Below are positions 8,250 through 16,742 of a DNA stretch of 64,000 nt, piece after piece. Source of the DNA: Verrucomicrobiota bacterium (GTDB lineage Bacteria; Verrucomicrobiota; Verrucomicrobiia; Opitutales; UBA953); NCBI GenBank assembly GCA_014193315.1, contig BJHS01000009.1, positions 21,084 through 85,083 on the forward strand, written 5' to 3'. Numbering within the stretch: position 1 is the stretch's first letter; every line of letters begins with the position of its first letter. The notes below the pieces were generated by a model that saw nothing but the letters and a program-made list of their open reading frames with translations, made no database searches and was not told the DNA's origin. Position numbers and translations under genes: made by a program.

Positions 8250-8933
8250 TCAGGCCTTCAGGATCGCGGCGACCGGGATGTCGAGTCCGTCTTTCCAGAG
8301 CGACTCCAGACCATAGCTGCGGCGAGTGTCTTCGCGGAAGAGATGGAAAACCACATCGAAGGCATCGACCACCGACCAGCCGCTGTCCTTGTGGGCCTCG
8401 CTGCGGGTCCGCGATCCGGCAGCCTCGACGACACGCTCGAGCTCCATCCGCAAGGCGCGCAGGTGCGGCTCGGAGTTGCCGGTAGCCACGACCAAAAAGT
8501 CCGCCACGGAAGAAAGCTGGCCCAGCTGGAGCACCCGGAGATCGGCCGCCTTCTTTTCATCCAAGGCTTTGACGGCGGCGACGAGGTGATTGGGCATCAA
8601 CGGAAGTTGGAAAGCGGCCTGTGGGGCGACCGGCGCGATGTTCACTGAGCGACCCTTGGCCTTGAGGCCGACGGGCTTGGCGGCGAAGTGACGGACCGGG
8701 GCGGGCGGGGCAACCGGGCGGGGGGAGGGCTTCGCGACCTTCTTAGCGGGTTTGAAGGCGGCCTTCACCGGCTTGACCAGAACTTTAGCGACCTTGGCGG
8801 CGGCCTTGATGGTCTTGGCCGGAGCCTTGGTGACCTTCTTCACCTTGACCGCCTTGGCGAGCTTGGCGGGTTTAGCGGGTTTAGCGGGCTTAGCGGGCTT
8901 GGCAGCTGGCTTCTTTTTCTTGAGGGCGGACAT
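8250..8933 (-). CDS. rsfS: ribosomal silencing factor RsfS with a lysine/alanine/proline-rich N-terminal tail
   Basis: RsfS binds ribosomal protein uL14 and blocks subunit joining when nutrients are short. The C-terminal 115 residues are a clear RsfS/Iojap domain: ALDEKKAADLRVLQL, SSVADFLVVATGNS, AHKDSGWSVVDAFDVVFHLF. The start at 8933 comes 2 nt after the nadD stop and begins MSALKKKK; a TTG at 8939 is possible but less likely. The odd part is about 105 extra N-terminal residues made of KPA/KPV/KKV words, resembling histone H1-like C-terminal tails. Typical RsfS proteins are about 110-130 aa and this one is 227. The nadD-rsfS order is conserved in many bacteria, which supports the call. Confidence 0.93.
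   Translation of the reverse strand: MSALKKKKPAAKPAKPAKPAKPAKLAKAVKVKKVTKAPAKTIKAAAKVAKVLVKPVKAAFKPAKKVAKPSPRPVAPPAPVRHFAAKPVGLKAKGRSVNIAPVAPQAAFQLPLMPNHLVAAVKALDEKKAADLRVLQLGQLSSVADFLVVATGNSEPHLRALRMELERVVEAAGSRTRSEAHKDSGWSVVDAFDVVFHLFREDTRRSYGLESLWKDGLDIPVAAILKA
8861..8905 (-). repeat. 9-bp tandem repeat encoding AKP units in the RsfS tail
   Basis: About five imperfect 9-bp units (for example GTTTAGCGG on the plus strand) encode the repeated Lys-Pro-Ala tripeptides. Unit number may vary between strains. Confidence 0.75.
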
Positions 8934-8935
8934 GG

Positions 8936-9523
8936 TCAATCTTGGTAAAGGGCGTGCTCTTCGATGTGGCGGCGCACGGCGGGGAGCAAGCCGTTTGTCG
9001 GCAAGCCTTGGCGAAGCGCCGCCCGTAGCTCAGTCGACGAGACGTCGAGCGGGGGTGCGACGAGGACGTGCAGTCGAACCAAGCCCCGCAAGCCCACCGG
9101 TGGCTCGACCGACAGCCCCTCTCGGGCCAAGACGGCAAAATCGACCAGGCGAGCCAGGTCGGCGATGTCTTTCCAGCGCTCGAGCCGACCCAACTGATCG
9201 GCCCCGAGGATCCAGACGAGCCGCGCCGATGGGTGCTCTTGCCCCAACTCCCGGGCGGTATCGATCGACCAACTCGGCCCCGGGCGCAAGGTCTCGCGCG
9301 GGTCGACGACCGCCCAAGGGGCATCCGCGAAGGCGAGCTGCGTCATGGCCAGACGGTCGGCCACGGAGGCGCGCGGCGGACCGTCGCGCAAGGGAGCCTG
9401 GCCAGCCGGAATGACCCGTACCTGCGTGAGCGCGAGTTGCCTCCAAGCGGCGGTGGCCGCGGCCACATGGCCGGCATGAGGCGGGTCGAACGAGCCTCCA
9501 AGGATGCCGAGCAAGGCGGACAT
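8936..9523 (-). CDS. nadD: nicotinate-nucleotide adenylyltransferase
   Basis: NadD joins nicotinate mononucleotide and ATP to deamido-NAD in NAD biosynthesis. The N-terminus has the nucleotidyltransferase signature GGSFDPPHAGH at residues 8-18, and SSTELR near the C-terminus is the second signature. The start at 9523 puts the signature at the usual position; a longer reading to 9586 adds unlike sequence and is rejected. Length is 195 aa, normal for the family. It is followed by rsfS with a 2-nt gap and faces lpxI across a 74-bp divergent space. Confidence 0.95.
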   Translation of the reverse strand: MSALLGILGGSFDPPHAGHVAAATAAWRQLALTQVRVIPAGQAPLRDGPPRASVADRLAMTQLAFADAPWAVVDPRETLRPGPSWSIDTARELGQEHPSARLVWILGADQLGRLERWKDIADLARLVDFAVLAREGLSVEPPVGLRGLVRLHVLVAPPLDVSSTELRAALRQGLPTNGLLPAVRRHIEEHALYQD

Positions 9524-9597
9524 GGGCTGATTACGCCGTCGCGCGCTGCCGGAGGCAACCCAAAGCAGGCTTGAGCCCGGCCCCATCCCCGGGAACG

Positions 9598-10461
9598 ATG
9601 CCGACCATGGCGCCTGCCTCGCGTTTCCTCCCCGCCGACTTCGACCCGGCCCGGCCCATCGCCGTCATCGCCGGCAAGGGACGCTACCCCGCCCTGCTCA
9701 TCGAATGCGCCCAGGCGCGCGGCGCCCAGATCCGCCTCGTCGCGTTCGAGGAGGAGACCGATCCGGCACTCATCGCGACCTTCAAGCCCGCCCATCGCCG
9801 CGCCGTGCCAGTCGGCAAACTCGGCGGCCTGCTCGACGCCCTCGCCGAACTCAAGGTCGGCGGCGCGCTGATGGCCGGACAGGTCACGCCCCGGAAACTG
9901 TTTTCAGGGATGATCCCCGACCTGAAACTCGTCGCCCTGCTGGCCTCGCTCAGGGAGCGCAACGCGGAGACGATCTTTGGCGGCATCGCGGGGGAAATCG
10001 AGCGCACGGGGATCCGCATGCTCGACGCGCGCGTGTTCCTCGATGACCATCTCGCAGCGGATGGCTGCCTCACCGGCTGGACCAGCGGGGTCGCCGCGGA
10101 GGAGCTCGCCTTCGGCGTCCGGATGGCCCGCGAGATGGCGCGCCTCGACGTCGGGCAAGCCGTGGTCACCGCCAAAGGCACCGTCATCGCCGTCGAGGCG
10201 TTCGAAGGCACCGACAACATGCTCCAGCGCTGCGGCGCCACGGGCGGCAAGGAGATGCTCCTCACCAAGGCCGCGAAGCACGCCCAGGACTGGCGTTTCG
10301 ACGTGCCCTGCTTCGGGCTCCAGACGCTTGAAAGCATGGTCGCCGGCGGCGTGAAGCGTGCGGCGCTCGAGACCGATGCGGTCATCCTCATCGACAAGCC
10401 GGCGGTGATCGCCCGCGCCAAGGAACTAGGCCTCACCTTGCTGGGCTTCCCGTCCGCGTGA
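9598..10461 (+). CDS. lpxI: UDP-2,3-diacylglucosamine diphosphatase LpxI
   Basis: LpxI hydrolyses UDP-2,3-diacylglucosamine to lipid X and UMP in lipid A synthesis; it replaces LpxH in some Gram-negative groups. The 287-aa product shows the family pattern: PIAVIAGKGRYPALLIECA at the N-terminus, then the conserved VTAKGTVIAVEAFEGTD and LIDKPAVI near the C-terminus. The start at ATG 9598 is chosen; ATG 9607 is also possible. No other lpx gene is in the window. The stop overlaps the GTG of the next small gene, so the two are probably cotranscribed. Its presence says the cell has an outer membrane with lipid A. Confidence 0.95.
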   Translation: MPTMAPASRFLPADFDPARPIAVIAGKGRYPALLIECAQARGAQIRLVAFEEETDPALIATFKPAHRRAVPVGKLGGLLDALAELKVGGALMAGQVTPRKLFSGMIPDLKLVALLASLRERNAETIFGGIAGEIERTGIRMLDARVFLDDHLAADGCLTGWTSGVAAEELAFGVRMAREMARLDVGQAVVTAKGTVIAVEAFEGTDNMLQRCGATGGKEMLLTKAAKHAQDWRFDVPCFGLQTLESMVAGGVKRAALETDAVILIDKPAVIARAKELGLTLLGFPSA

Positions 10462-10787
10462 ACGCCCTTGACGCGCTCATCGCGGACTACGCCACCCGCC
10501 GCTTGGCCGGCGCCGGCAAGGTCACCGCCGTCGCCCTGGGCGCCGAGGACATCACCGCGACGGTCGAACTACTCGGCCAGCCCGACCCGGTGACCTTTCG
10601 CGCCGAAGGACTGCGCTGGGCGACGAACGGCGAGGATTTTCAGTTAAGTTTTGCCTCGGCTCACTGCACCTTGCCTTGGATGAATGCGCTCCTCCAGGCT
10701 TGGGCGACGAGCCAAGACCGCAAGGTCAGCTTCCGCGATGACCTCAAATTCCTCCCACTCAAGCTGCGCTTGCGGCGGGCCGACTGA
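10458..10787 (+). CDS. small protein of unknown function, coupled to lpxI
   Basis: A GTG at 10458 overlaps the lpxI stop by 4 nt (GTGA) and gives 109 aa. It has no signal peptide or membrane segment. The sequence mixes beta strands (KVTAVALG, ITATVELLG, PVTFRAEGLRW) with a terminal basic stretch (LPLKLRLRR). I do not recognise a family. The overlap and matching GC pattern indicate a real gene rather than a chance frame. It ends 3 nt before the opposing small gene. Confidence 0.65.
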   Translation: MNALDALIADYATRRLAGAGKVTAVALGAEDITATVELLGQPDPVTFRAEGLRWATNGEDFQLSFASAHCTLPWMNALLQAWATSQDRKVSFRDDLKFLPLKLRLRRAD

Positions 10788-10790
10788 GCT

Positions 10791-11054
10791 TCAACCGTCG
10801 AGGAAGTTCCAGGCCAGCGCGCTCTCCACGATGAGCCAAGCCAGGAGCAGGCCGCCACCGAGCAATAACCAACGGCGATACTCGATCCAGAAGCCGGGCT
10901 TATCGTCCGCCGGATCGACCCCACCCCGCCCGGTAAGCATCAAGCGCAAGCGCATGTGCCAAGCCAAGCCCGTCTGAGCCGAAAGGTCGGTATGAAGGTA
11001 CCCGCCATTACGGTAGTCCTTCTTGCGCAGGAGACTCAGGAACCGACGAAACAT
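10791..11054 (-). CDS. small single-pass membrane protein of unknown function
   Basis: Product of 87 aa starting at ATG 11054. The N-terminus is basic (MFRRFLSLLRKK). A central soluble segment follows, then one C-terminal transmembrane helix (WLLLGGGLLLAWLIVESALAW). It converges with the lpxI-linked small gene with only 3 nt between stops and is divergent from panB. No motif suggests a function. Confidence 0.6.
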   Translation of the reverse strand: MFRRFLSLLRKKDYRNGGYLHTDLSAQTGLAWHMRLRLMLTGRGGVDPADDKPGFWIEYRRWLLLGGGLLLAWLIVESALAWNFLDG

Positions 11055-11078
11055 CCTGGGAGCCTACGACCATTTCCC

Positions 11079-11100
11079 GACGCTTTACAAGCGGAGCGTC
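11079..11100. promoter_or_regulatory. inverted repeat upstream of panB
   Basis: GACGCT and AGCGTC arms with a 10-nt spacer lie 19 nt before the panB GTG, in the divergent space. This could be an operator or a 5' hairpin; six-bp arms are weak evidence. Confidence 0.25.
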
Positions 11101-11118
11101 ACAGGGTAGCACCATAGC

Positions 11119-11886
11119 GTGAAGACCACCACCCGGTCCCTCCGTGCCCTCAAGGGCGTCCGCCCGGTCGTCTGCCTGACGGCTTACGACGCCCCCACGG
11201 CCCGGATTGCCGCGGAAGGCGGGGCCGACCTCCTGCTCGTCGGCGATTCGGTCGGCAACACGGTCCTCGGCCTGCCCGACACGGTCGGCGTGACCATGGA
11301 CATGATGATCCACCACACGGCGGCGGTGGCCCGCACCAAACCCGACGCCTTGATCGTCGGGGACCTGCCGTTCGCTTTAGCGCATGACAGTTTCTCCAAA
11401 CTACTCGGCTACGCGCGACGCTTCCTCCAGGAAGGCGGCGCCCAAGCGGTGAAGATCGAAGGCGGCGCCACCGTGGCTCCCGCCATCGCGAAACTCGTCG
11501 ACGCCGGCATCCCCATCATGGGGCACGTCGGCCTGCTCCCGCAACGCTTTCACGCCACGGGTTATCGGCGCCGCGGGCTGACCCCGCAAGACCAGGTCAA
11601 GTTACTCGCCGATGCCGTCGCCATCGCCGAGGCCGGCGCCTTCGCGCTGGTCGTCGAGTGCGTGGACGAGACCTTCATGCCGGCCATCACTGCCGCCGTT
11701 CGCATCCCGACCATCGGCATCGGCTCCGGCCGAGGTTGCGACGGTCAGATCCTCGTCCTCCACGACTTGCTCGGCCTCACCCCCGAACCGCCGTCTTTCG
11801 TGCGCCCGGAAGCCAACCTCCATCGCGACGCCGTCGCGGCCGTCCGCCGCTGGGCGAAAAAAGTCCGTAACCCTTCCCGTCGATGA
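11119..11886 (+). CDS. panB: 3-methyl-2-oxobutanoate hydroxymethyltransferase
   Basis: PanB makes ketopantoate from alpha-ketoisovalerate and 5,10-methylene-THF, the first step of pantothenate and CoA synthesis. The 255-aa product has the family hallmarks: VVCLTAYDAPTARIA near the start, LLLVGDSVGNTVLGL with the metal-binding Asp, VKIEGGA, the MGHVGLLPQ segment and IGIGSGRGCDGQILV-HDLLG. The GTG start matches the normal length. The stop overlaps the gpsA ATG (ATGA), so panB, gpsA and the SET gene form a tightly coupled operon. No panC or panD is nearby. Confidence 0.96.
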   Translation: MKTTTRSLRALKGVRPVVCLTAYDAPTARIAAEGGADLLLVGDSVGNTVLGLPDTVGVTMDMMIHHTAAVARTKPDALIVGDLPFALAHDSFSKLLGYARRFLQEGGAQAVKIEGGATVAPAIAKLVDAGIPIMGHVGLLPQRFHATGYRRRGLTPQDQVKLLADAVAIAEAGAFALVVECVDETFMPAITAAVRIPTIGIGSGRGCDGQILVLHDLLGLTPEPPSFVRPEANLHRDAVAAVRRWAKKVRNPSRR

Positions 11887-12884
11887 ACTGCGTGATCTTC
11901 GGAGCCGGAGCCTGGGGGACGGCGATGGCCATCCACCTCGCTCGCCAAGGCCAGACCGTCACCCTGGTACCCCGGCGGCTCGAGCATGCGCTGAGCCTGG
12001 CCAGTTCGCGAGAGAACACGGACTACCTCCCCGGGCATCGCCTCGATGAGTCCATCCAGATCGGCCTTGAGCCGGGCCCCGCGCTGATGGACGCGGACGT
12101 CATCTTCCTCGCCTGCCCGTCGAAAGGACTCCCCGACCTCTTGCGTCAGATCGGCCCGTCCGTGCGCGACTCCTCGGCCATCATGGCCGTTTCGCTCTGC
12201 AAGGGACTGGATCAAACCACCCTCCTGCGCCCGACCGAACTGATGGCCCAAGCCTTCGGTGCCATCCCCGTGGCCACCCTCAGCGGGCCCAGCAACGCCG
12301 CCGAAGTCGCCCGGGGCCTTCCGACCGCCCTCGTCCTCGCCGCGGAACGCGACGACGAGACCCTCCGCACCGTGCAGGCGGCGGTGAGCGGTCCTACTTT
12401 ACGCGCCTACACCTCCTCTGACCTCGCGGGCGTCGAGATCGGCGGCACGCTCAAGAACGTCTACGCGGTCGGTGCGGGTCTCTGCGATGGGCTGAAGCTT
12501 GGCGACAATGCCAAGGCAGCGGTGCTCTCCCGGGCGTTGCAGGAAATGATGCGCCTCGGCGTCGCGCTCGGCGGCCGTACGGAGACTTTCCTCGGGCTAG
12601 GCGGGGTCGGCGACCTCATGGCGACGGCGCACGGAAGCTGGAGCCGCAATCGCACCTTGGGCGAGCAAATCGCCAAGGACCCGCAAGCGACGTTGGCCGC
12701 ACTCGCCCACCGCCGCGAAGCCGTCGAAGGCCATCGCGCCACGGAGACGCTCACCCGTCTGGCCAAGCAACGCGGCGTCCAAGCCCCGATCCTTTTCTGC
12801 CTCCACGAGATTCTCTACCATGGACTCGACCCGGCGGCCGGCGTGACGGCCTTGATGACCCGCGACCTGAAGCCCGAGGCATGA
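11883..12884 (+). CDS. gpsA: NAD(P)-dependent glycerol-3-phosphate dehydrogenase
   Basis: GpsA reduces dihydroxyacetone phosphate to sn-glycerol 3-phosphate for phospholipid synthesis. The 333-aa product starts with a Rossmann GAGAWGTAMA at residues 7-16. It contains the conserved KGLD segment, the LSGPSNAAEVARG motif, the catalytic lysine region GGTLKNVYAVGAG and GLGGVGDLMAT with SRNRTLG. Length is normal. Start and stop both overlap neighbours by 4 nt, giving translational coupling to panB and to the SET-domain gene. Confidence 0.96.
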   Translation: MNCVIFGAGAWGTAMAIHLARQGQTVTLVPRRLEHALSLASSRENTDYLPGHRLDESIQIGLEPGPALMDADVIFLACPSKGLPDLLRQIGPSVRDSSAIMAVSLCKGLDQTTLLRPTELMAQAFGAIPVATLSGPSNAAEVARGLPTALVLAAERDDETLRTVQAAVSGPTLRAYTSSDLAGVEIGGTLKNVYAVGAGLCDGLKLGDNAKAAVLSRALQEMMRLGVALGGRTETFLGLGGVGDLMATAHGSWSRNRTLGEQIAKDPQATLAALAHRREAVEGHRATETLTRLAKQRGVQAPILFCLHEILYHGLDPAAGVTALMTRDLKPEA

Positions 12885-13345
12885 ACCCTGCCGGCGTCGA
12901 GTCACGCCCTTCCCCGATTGCCGGCGACGGGCTCTTCACCCTCCGAGCCTTCACGCCGGGAGAACGCATCGTCCCTTACACCGGGCGGCGTTTAAACCAG
13001 CCCCCGGATCCAGGTCGTCCAGGTGCACCGACCTACACCTTGGAGATTCAACCCGGGTGCTGGGTCGACGGGGATGACCCCACCAACCCCGCCCGCCCCG
13101 CCAACCATTCCTGCCAACCCAACGCCGAACTCGCCTACGACCCCGCGACCGACGTGGCCTGGCTGACCGCCCGACTCCCCTTGGCCGCTGGCACCGAAAT
13201 CACCTTTGACTATGGGTTTACGGTGGCGGAGAGCCTCTTCCACCCTTGCCGCTGCGGTGCCCCGGATTGCGTCGGGAGAATCGTCGCCGCACCGCTCCGC
13301 GGCGCCTTTCGCCGGCACCGGCGTTTTTCACGTCCAAGGGATTGA
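12881..13345 (+). CDS. SET-domain protein (putative protein lysine methyltransferase)
   Basis: SET domains transfer a methyl group from S-adenosylmethionine to protein lysines. The 154-aa product is a minimal but complete SET: SPIAGDGLFTLRAFTPGERI at 11-30, the pseudoknot motif NHSCQPN at 75-81, and EITFDYGF at 106-113 with the catalytic tyrosine. A post-SET cysteine cluster follows (C123, C125, C130), which with C78 could hold one zinc ion. The basic tail (RRHRRFSRPR) could bind nucleic acid or an acidic partner. It is coupled to gpsA by an ATGA overlap. The substrate is unknown; the lysine-rich RsfS tail upstream is one testable candidate. Confidence 0.9.
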   Translation: MNPAGVESRPSPIAGDGLFTLRAFTPGERIVPYTGRRLNQPPDPGRPGAPTYTLEIQPGCWVDGDDPTNPARPANHSCQPNAELAYDPATDVAWLTARLPLAAGTEITFDYGFTVAESLFHPCRCGAPDCVGRIVAAPLRGAFRRHRRFSRPRD

Positions 13346-13396
13346 CCCCCTGCCCGCCGAGGTTCAATTTCCGCTGGTTCACGCCCACCCCTTTCC

Positions 13397-14797
13397 ATGA
13401 AAAAAGTCGCCCTCACCGAACTCGACCCTCGCCTGCAAAAGCAGGTCACCGCCGCCGAGCAGCAGCTGAAGACCAACCCCCAGTATGCCATGGAAATCTT
13501 GAATGGGATCCTCGGGCGTAACCCGGGTTGCATCGAAGTCCGCCGCGGTCTGCGCCGGGCCCAGAAGGCCGTCTTCGGCACCAAGAAGGGACTCTTCGAC
13601 GGCATAGTCGGCGGGCTGATGGCAGGCAAGGCCGCTAAGGCCGCGGAAGCCGACCCGGTGGCCGCGATTCTCGCCGCCGAGGAAGCCCTCGCCAAGAAGC
13701 CGACGGATGTCGTGGCCAACCGCACCATCGCCCTCGCCGCCATCAAACTGGAATTCTACGAACTGGCCGCCTTTGCCTACGAGGAACTGGCCGCCGCCGA
13801 CCCCAAGAACGTCCAACACTTCATCGACCTGGCGAACACCTGGATCAACGGTCACGAGTACGACCAGGCCCTCGCCGCCGCCGACGCCGGCCTCAAGGCC
13901 TTTCCGGGCAATGGCGACCTCCAGGAAGCGGTGCGCAAAGCCTCGGTCAACAAGACCATGAAGAAGGGCAATTGGGAGGACTCCAAGGGCGACTTCCAGT
14001 CTAAGCTCAAGGACAAGGATGAAGCCCTACGTCTGGAACAATCCACCCGCACCGTCACCGATGCCGGCACGGCCTTGGAACAGGCCGCCGCCTTGGCCGA
14101 AAAGATCCAAGCCCAGCCCGACAGCCTCGACCTCTACCGCGACATCGTCCGCCAGTTCATCGCGGCCAGCGACCTCGACTCCGCCATCGCGTGGCTCCAG
14201 CGCGGCCGACAGACGACCCTCGGCCGGGCGGACTCCTCCTTGGAGCGCCAAGAGAGCGACCTGATCATCACCCGCTACGAGAAGAACTCCAAGAGCCTCC
14301 GGGATGCCGTGACCGCCGGCAACGCCGCGGCCCAAGCCAGCCTCGACGCCAATGAGAAGGAGCTTACCGAGTACCGCCTGCAGACCGCCGCCAGCCTAGT
14401 GGAGCGCTACCCTAATGACTACTCCTTCCGCTTTGAGCTGGGCACGCTACTCCTGGAAGCCCGCCGCATCGAGGATGCCATCCAGCAACTGCAGTACGCC
14501 CAGCGCAACCCGAAGTACCGCCAGCCGGCGTTGCTGACCCTCGGCCGTGCCTTCACCCTCGGCGGTAAGTTCGACCTCGCGGTCGAGCAGCTGACCTTGG
14601 CCAAGACCGAGATCATGATCATGAATGAGCTTAAGAAGGAAGTGATCTACGAGCTCGGCACCGCCTACGACCTGATGGGCAAGGCCAAGGAAGCCGTCGA
14701 CGAATACAAGATCATCTACATGGCCGACTCCGGCTATCGCGACGTCGCCACGAAGATCAACGCGTTCTACGAGCGTCAAAAAGGCGCCAACGCCTAA
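13397..14797 (+). CDS. TPR-repeat protein
   Basis: Product of 466 aa, soluble, without signal peptide. Residues 5-45 form a first helical pair ([22 protein letters not shown]). A short Gly/Ala/Lys hinge ([16 protein letters not shown]) follows, then several TPR units around 95-180 and 330-450 (for example [18 protein letters not shown] and [22 protein letters not shown]). The middle part (200-320) is a charged coiled coil. It is probably a protein-interaction scaffold. Close plus-strand neighbours are the SET gene upstream and the divergent purA downstream. No enzyme motif is visible. Confidence 0.85.
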   Translation: MKKVALTELDPRLQKQVTAAEQQLKTNPQYAMEILNGILGRNPGCIEVRRGLRRAQKAVFGTKKGLFDGIVGGLMAGKAAKAAEADPVAAILAAEEALAKKPTDVVANRTIALAAIKLEFYELAAFAYEELAAADPKNVQHFIDLANTWINGHEYDQALAAADAGLKAFPGNGDLQEAVRKASVNKTMKKGNWEDSKGDFQSKLKDKDEALRLEQSTRTVTDAGTALEQAAALAEKIQAQPDSLDLYRDIVRQFIAASDLDSAIAWLQRGRQTTLGRADSSLERQESDLIITRYEKNSKSLRDAVTAGNAAAQASLDANEKELTEYRLQTAASLVERYPNDYSFRFELGTLLLEARRIEDAIQQLQYAQRNPKYRQPALLTLGRAFTLGGKFDLAVEQLTLAKTEIMIMNELKKEVIYELGTAYDLMGKAKEAVDEYKIIYMADSGYRDVATKINAFYERQKGANA

Positions 14798-14856
14798 GCC
14801 CCGCCCCGTTTTCCGCCCAGCGGCCGGCCTTGCCCGTCGCTCCCCCTTCCCTGTCC

Positions 14857-16404
14857 ATGGCCCTCACCACTTTCCGCAGCCACCTCATCGCCGACGTCGG
14901 CATCAGCATGGGGGATGAAGGCAAAGGCCGCCTGATTCCCGAGATCGTCCGCGAGCTCCAGCAACTCACCGGTCGCCGGGACGTCGTCGGGACGGTCCTG
15001 AAGGTCAACGGCGGCGCCAACTCCGGCCACACGGTGGCCGGCCTCAAACTTAACCTCCTGCCCGGCGGGGTGGCCGAACACGATGTCGCTTGCCTGGCGC
15101 TCGGCGCCGGCGTCGTGGCCGACCCGCGCAAGGCCCTGTGGGAAGCGTTGCCACTAGAGAAGATCGGCATCCCGGTCCTCTCCCGCTTACTCATCGACGA
15201 GCGTTGCATGGTCAGCGACGTCTCCCACCGAATCTTGGACCTGGCGTGGGAAGACTACCGCATCCACGTCCTCGGCCACGAAGCTCGCGGCTCCACCGGA
15301 CGGGGCATCACCCCGGCCTACGCCGATGAAGTCGGCCAGTTCCAGATCCACTACTCGGAGTTCCTGGGGGCGAAGCCCGAGTACGCGACGCGCCTTTCCG
15401 CCCGCCTCGACCGCGCCGCCGCGATCGTCCGCGATGTCTGCCAGCTCTCCCCGGAAAAGTGGGCCGGCCTCTTCGTCAAGCTCACCGAGGCCGAGCTCCG
15501 CGCCAACAAGGGCGCGATCGACTCCGGCGTCTTCACCGCCGCCGAGTTCGACTTCACCCGCTTCGCCGGCCCGACGCCCTTCACCTTCGACCACGCCGCG
15601 GTGCTCGACTGCTACTGGCAGGCGGGCGGCGCCCTCGCCCACGCGATTGGCGACGTGCGCGAGCGCATCCTCGGCGACCTTGCCGCCGATCGCCGCATCA
15701 TCGGCGAGTTCGGCCAAGCCTACTGGCTCGATAAGCGCGCGGGCTTCGCCCCGAACGTCACCGCCTCCCACACCTACACCCCCGAGTTCTTCCAGTCCGC
15801 CGGCATCCCGGTGCAGGCCATCCACACGGTCGGCTGCTGCAAGGCCTACGACACCAAGGTGGGTACCCACGTCTTTCTCACCAAGATGCCCGAGGAGCAC
15901 CCGCTCCAGCGCGCCCTCGCAAAACTCGAGTTCGGCACGAGCACCGGCCGTCAGCGCATGGTCGGCTGGTCCGACCTGGTCGAGAAGGCCGACGCCCTGC
16001 GCTACGGCGGTTACGATGACATCGTCCTGAACAAACTCGACGCGCTCTCGCCCCATGGCGAATGGCGCGGCGGCGACCTGCTCGTCTGCACGGGCTACCG
16101 CGATGGCTCCGGCCGGACGATCCCAGGCGTGCCCCGCAACGACGCCGTCCGCCGGACGCTGCAACCCATCTACGCCACCCTGCCCGGCTGGACCGCCGAC
16201 ATCACGAAGGTCCGGGCCTACGCTCAACTGCCCGCCGAAGCCCGCCGCTACGTGGCCTTCACGATGGCCGAGATCGTCCGCTTGGCCGCGCGCGGCGGCT
16301 CCCTCCCCTCCCTGCCGAACCTTCGCTACATCGGCGTCGGCCCGGACCCCGACCAGATCATCTCCGACGTCCCCGCGACGGCCGAACTGATCCAACAAGC
16401 CTGA
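14857..16404 (+). CDS. purA: divergent adenylosuccinate synthetase
   Basis: PurA condenses IMP and aspartate using GTP in AMP synthesis. The 515-aa product keeps the P-loop GDEGKG near residue 20 (catalytic Asp present), NGGANSGHT with the catalytic His, [24 protein letters not shown] and NKLDAL. It differs from common PurA in other places: the usual EGAQG-LDIDHGTYPYVTSS block reads [15 protein letters not shown] and [10 protein letters not shown], and the VGAGPFPTE loop reads VGTHVFLTK. It is about 85 residues longer than typical. The ATG at 14857 is chosen. It may be a lineage-specific PurA form or a paralogue with changed substrate; the catalytic Asp and His favour a real synthetase. Confidence 0.85.
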   Translation: MALTTFRSHLIADVGISMGDEGKGRLIPEIVRELQQLTGRRDVVGTVLKVNGGANSGHTVAGLKLNLLPGGVAEHDVACLALGAGVVADPRKALWEALPLEKIGIPVLSRLLIDERCMVSDVSHRILDLAWEDYRIHVLGHEARGSTGRGITPAYADEVGQFQIHYSEFLGAKPEYATRLSARLDRAAAIVRDVCQLSPEKWAGLFVKLTEAELRANKGAIDSGVFTAAEFDFTRFAGPTPFTFDHAAVLDCYWQAGGALAHAIGDVRERILGDLAADRRIIGEFGQAYWLDKRAGFAPNVTASHTYTPEFFQSAGIPVQAIHTVGCCKAYDTKVGTHVFLTKMPEEHPLQRALAKLEFGTSTGRQRMVGWSDLVEKADALRYGGYDDIVLNKLDALSPHGEWRGGDLLVCTGYRDGSGRTIPGVPRNDAVRRTLQPIYATLPGWTADITKVRAYAQLPAEARRYVAFTMAEIVRLAARGGSLPSLPNLRYIGVGPDPDQIISDVPATAELIQQA

Positions 16405-16415
16405 GGCCGTGGCGC

Positions 16416-16736
16416 ATGGCTCCGCTTGAGCATACTTTCGCGCTGCCGCTGGGCGCCGTCGTCGATGAATCCAAGGTCGAGCCCGGCCAATCCGACATGC
16501 GGATGCTCGCCCGGCAGCTCGGTCGGTGGCTGGAACACAACCTGGACGTCGACCACAAAGGCACCGCCATCGAGTCCAATGACCTCGGGCCGATGCTTAT
16601 CGTGGCCGGCATCCCGGAAGCGCAATGGCCCGTCATGCTGGCCCTGGCGCAGACGCAAGCGTGCGCGCTATTCCTCGTCCTGCCGAACGGCCAAGGCCAG
16701 CACTTCCTCAAGCCACTGGAGGTCCCGCCGGCCTGA
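16416..16736 (+). CDS. small protein of unknown function downstream of purA
   Basis: Product of 106 aa from ATG 16416, 11 nt after the purA stop. It is soluble and acidic in the middle (ESNDLGPMLIVAGI), with alternating strands and helices; no membrane segment, cysteine cluster or known motif is seen. Probably cotranscribed with purA. It ends 6 nt before the opposing gene. Function unknown. Confidence 0.65.
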   Translation: MAPLEHTFALPLGAVVDESKVEPGQSDMRMLARQLGRWLEHNLDVDHKGTAIESNDLGPMLIVAGIPEAQWPVMLALAQTQACALFLVLPNGQGQHFLKPLEVPPA

Positions 16737-16742
16737 GCCCGC

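Noticed and set aside
14857..16404. PurZ (2-aminoadenine genome synthesis) reading of the PurA-like gene
   Set aside because: The P-loop GDEGKG keeps the catalytic Asp, the protein is longer than PurZ, and there is no phage or DatZ/MazZ neighbour.
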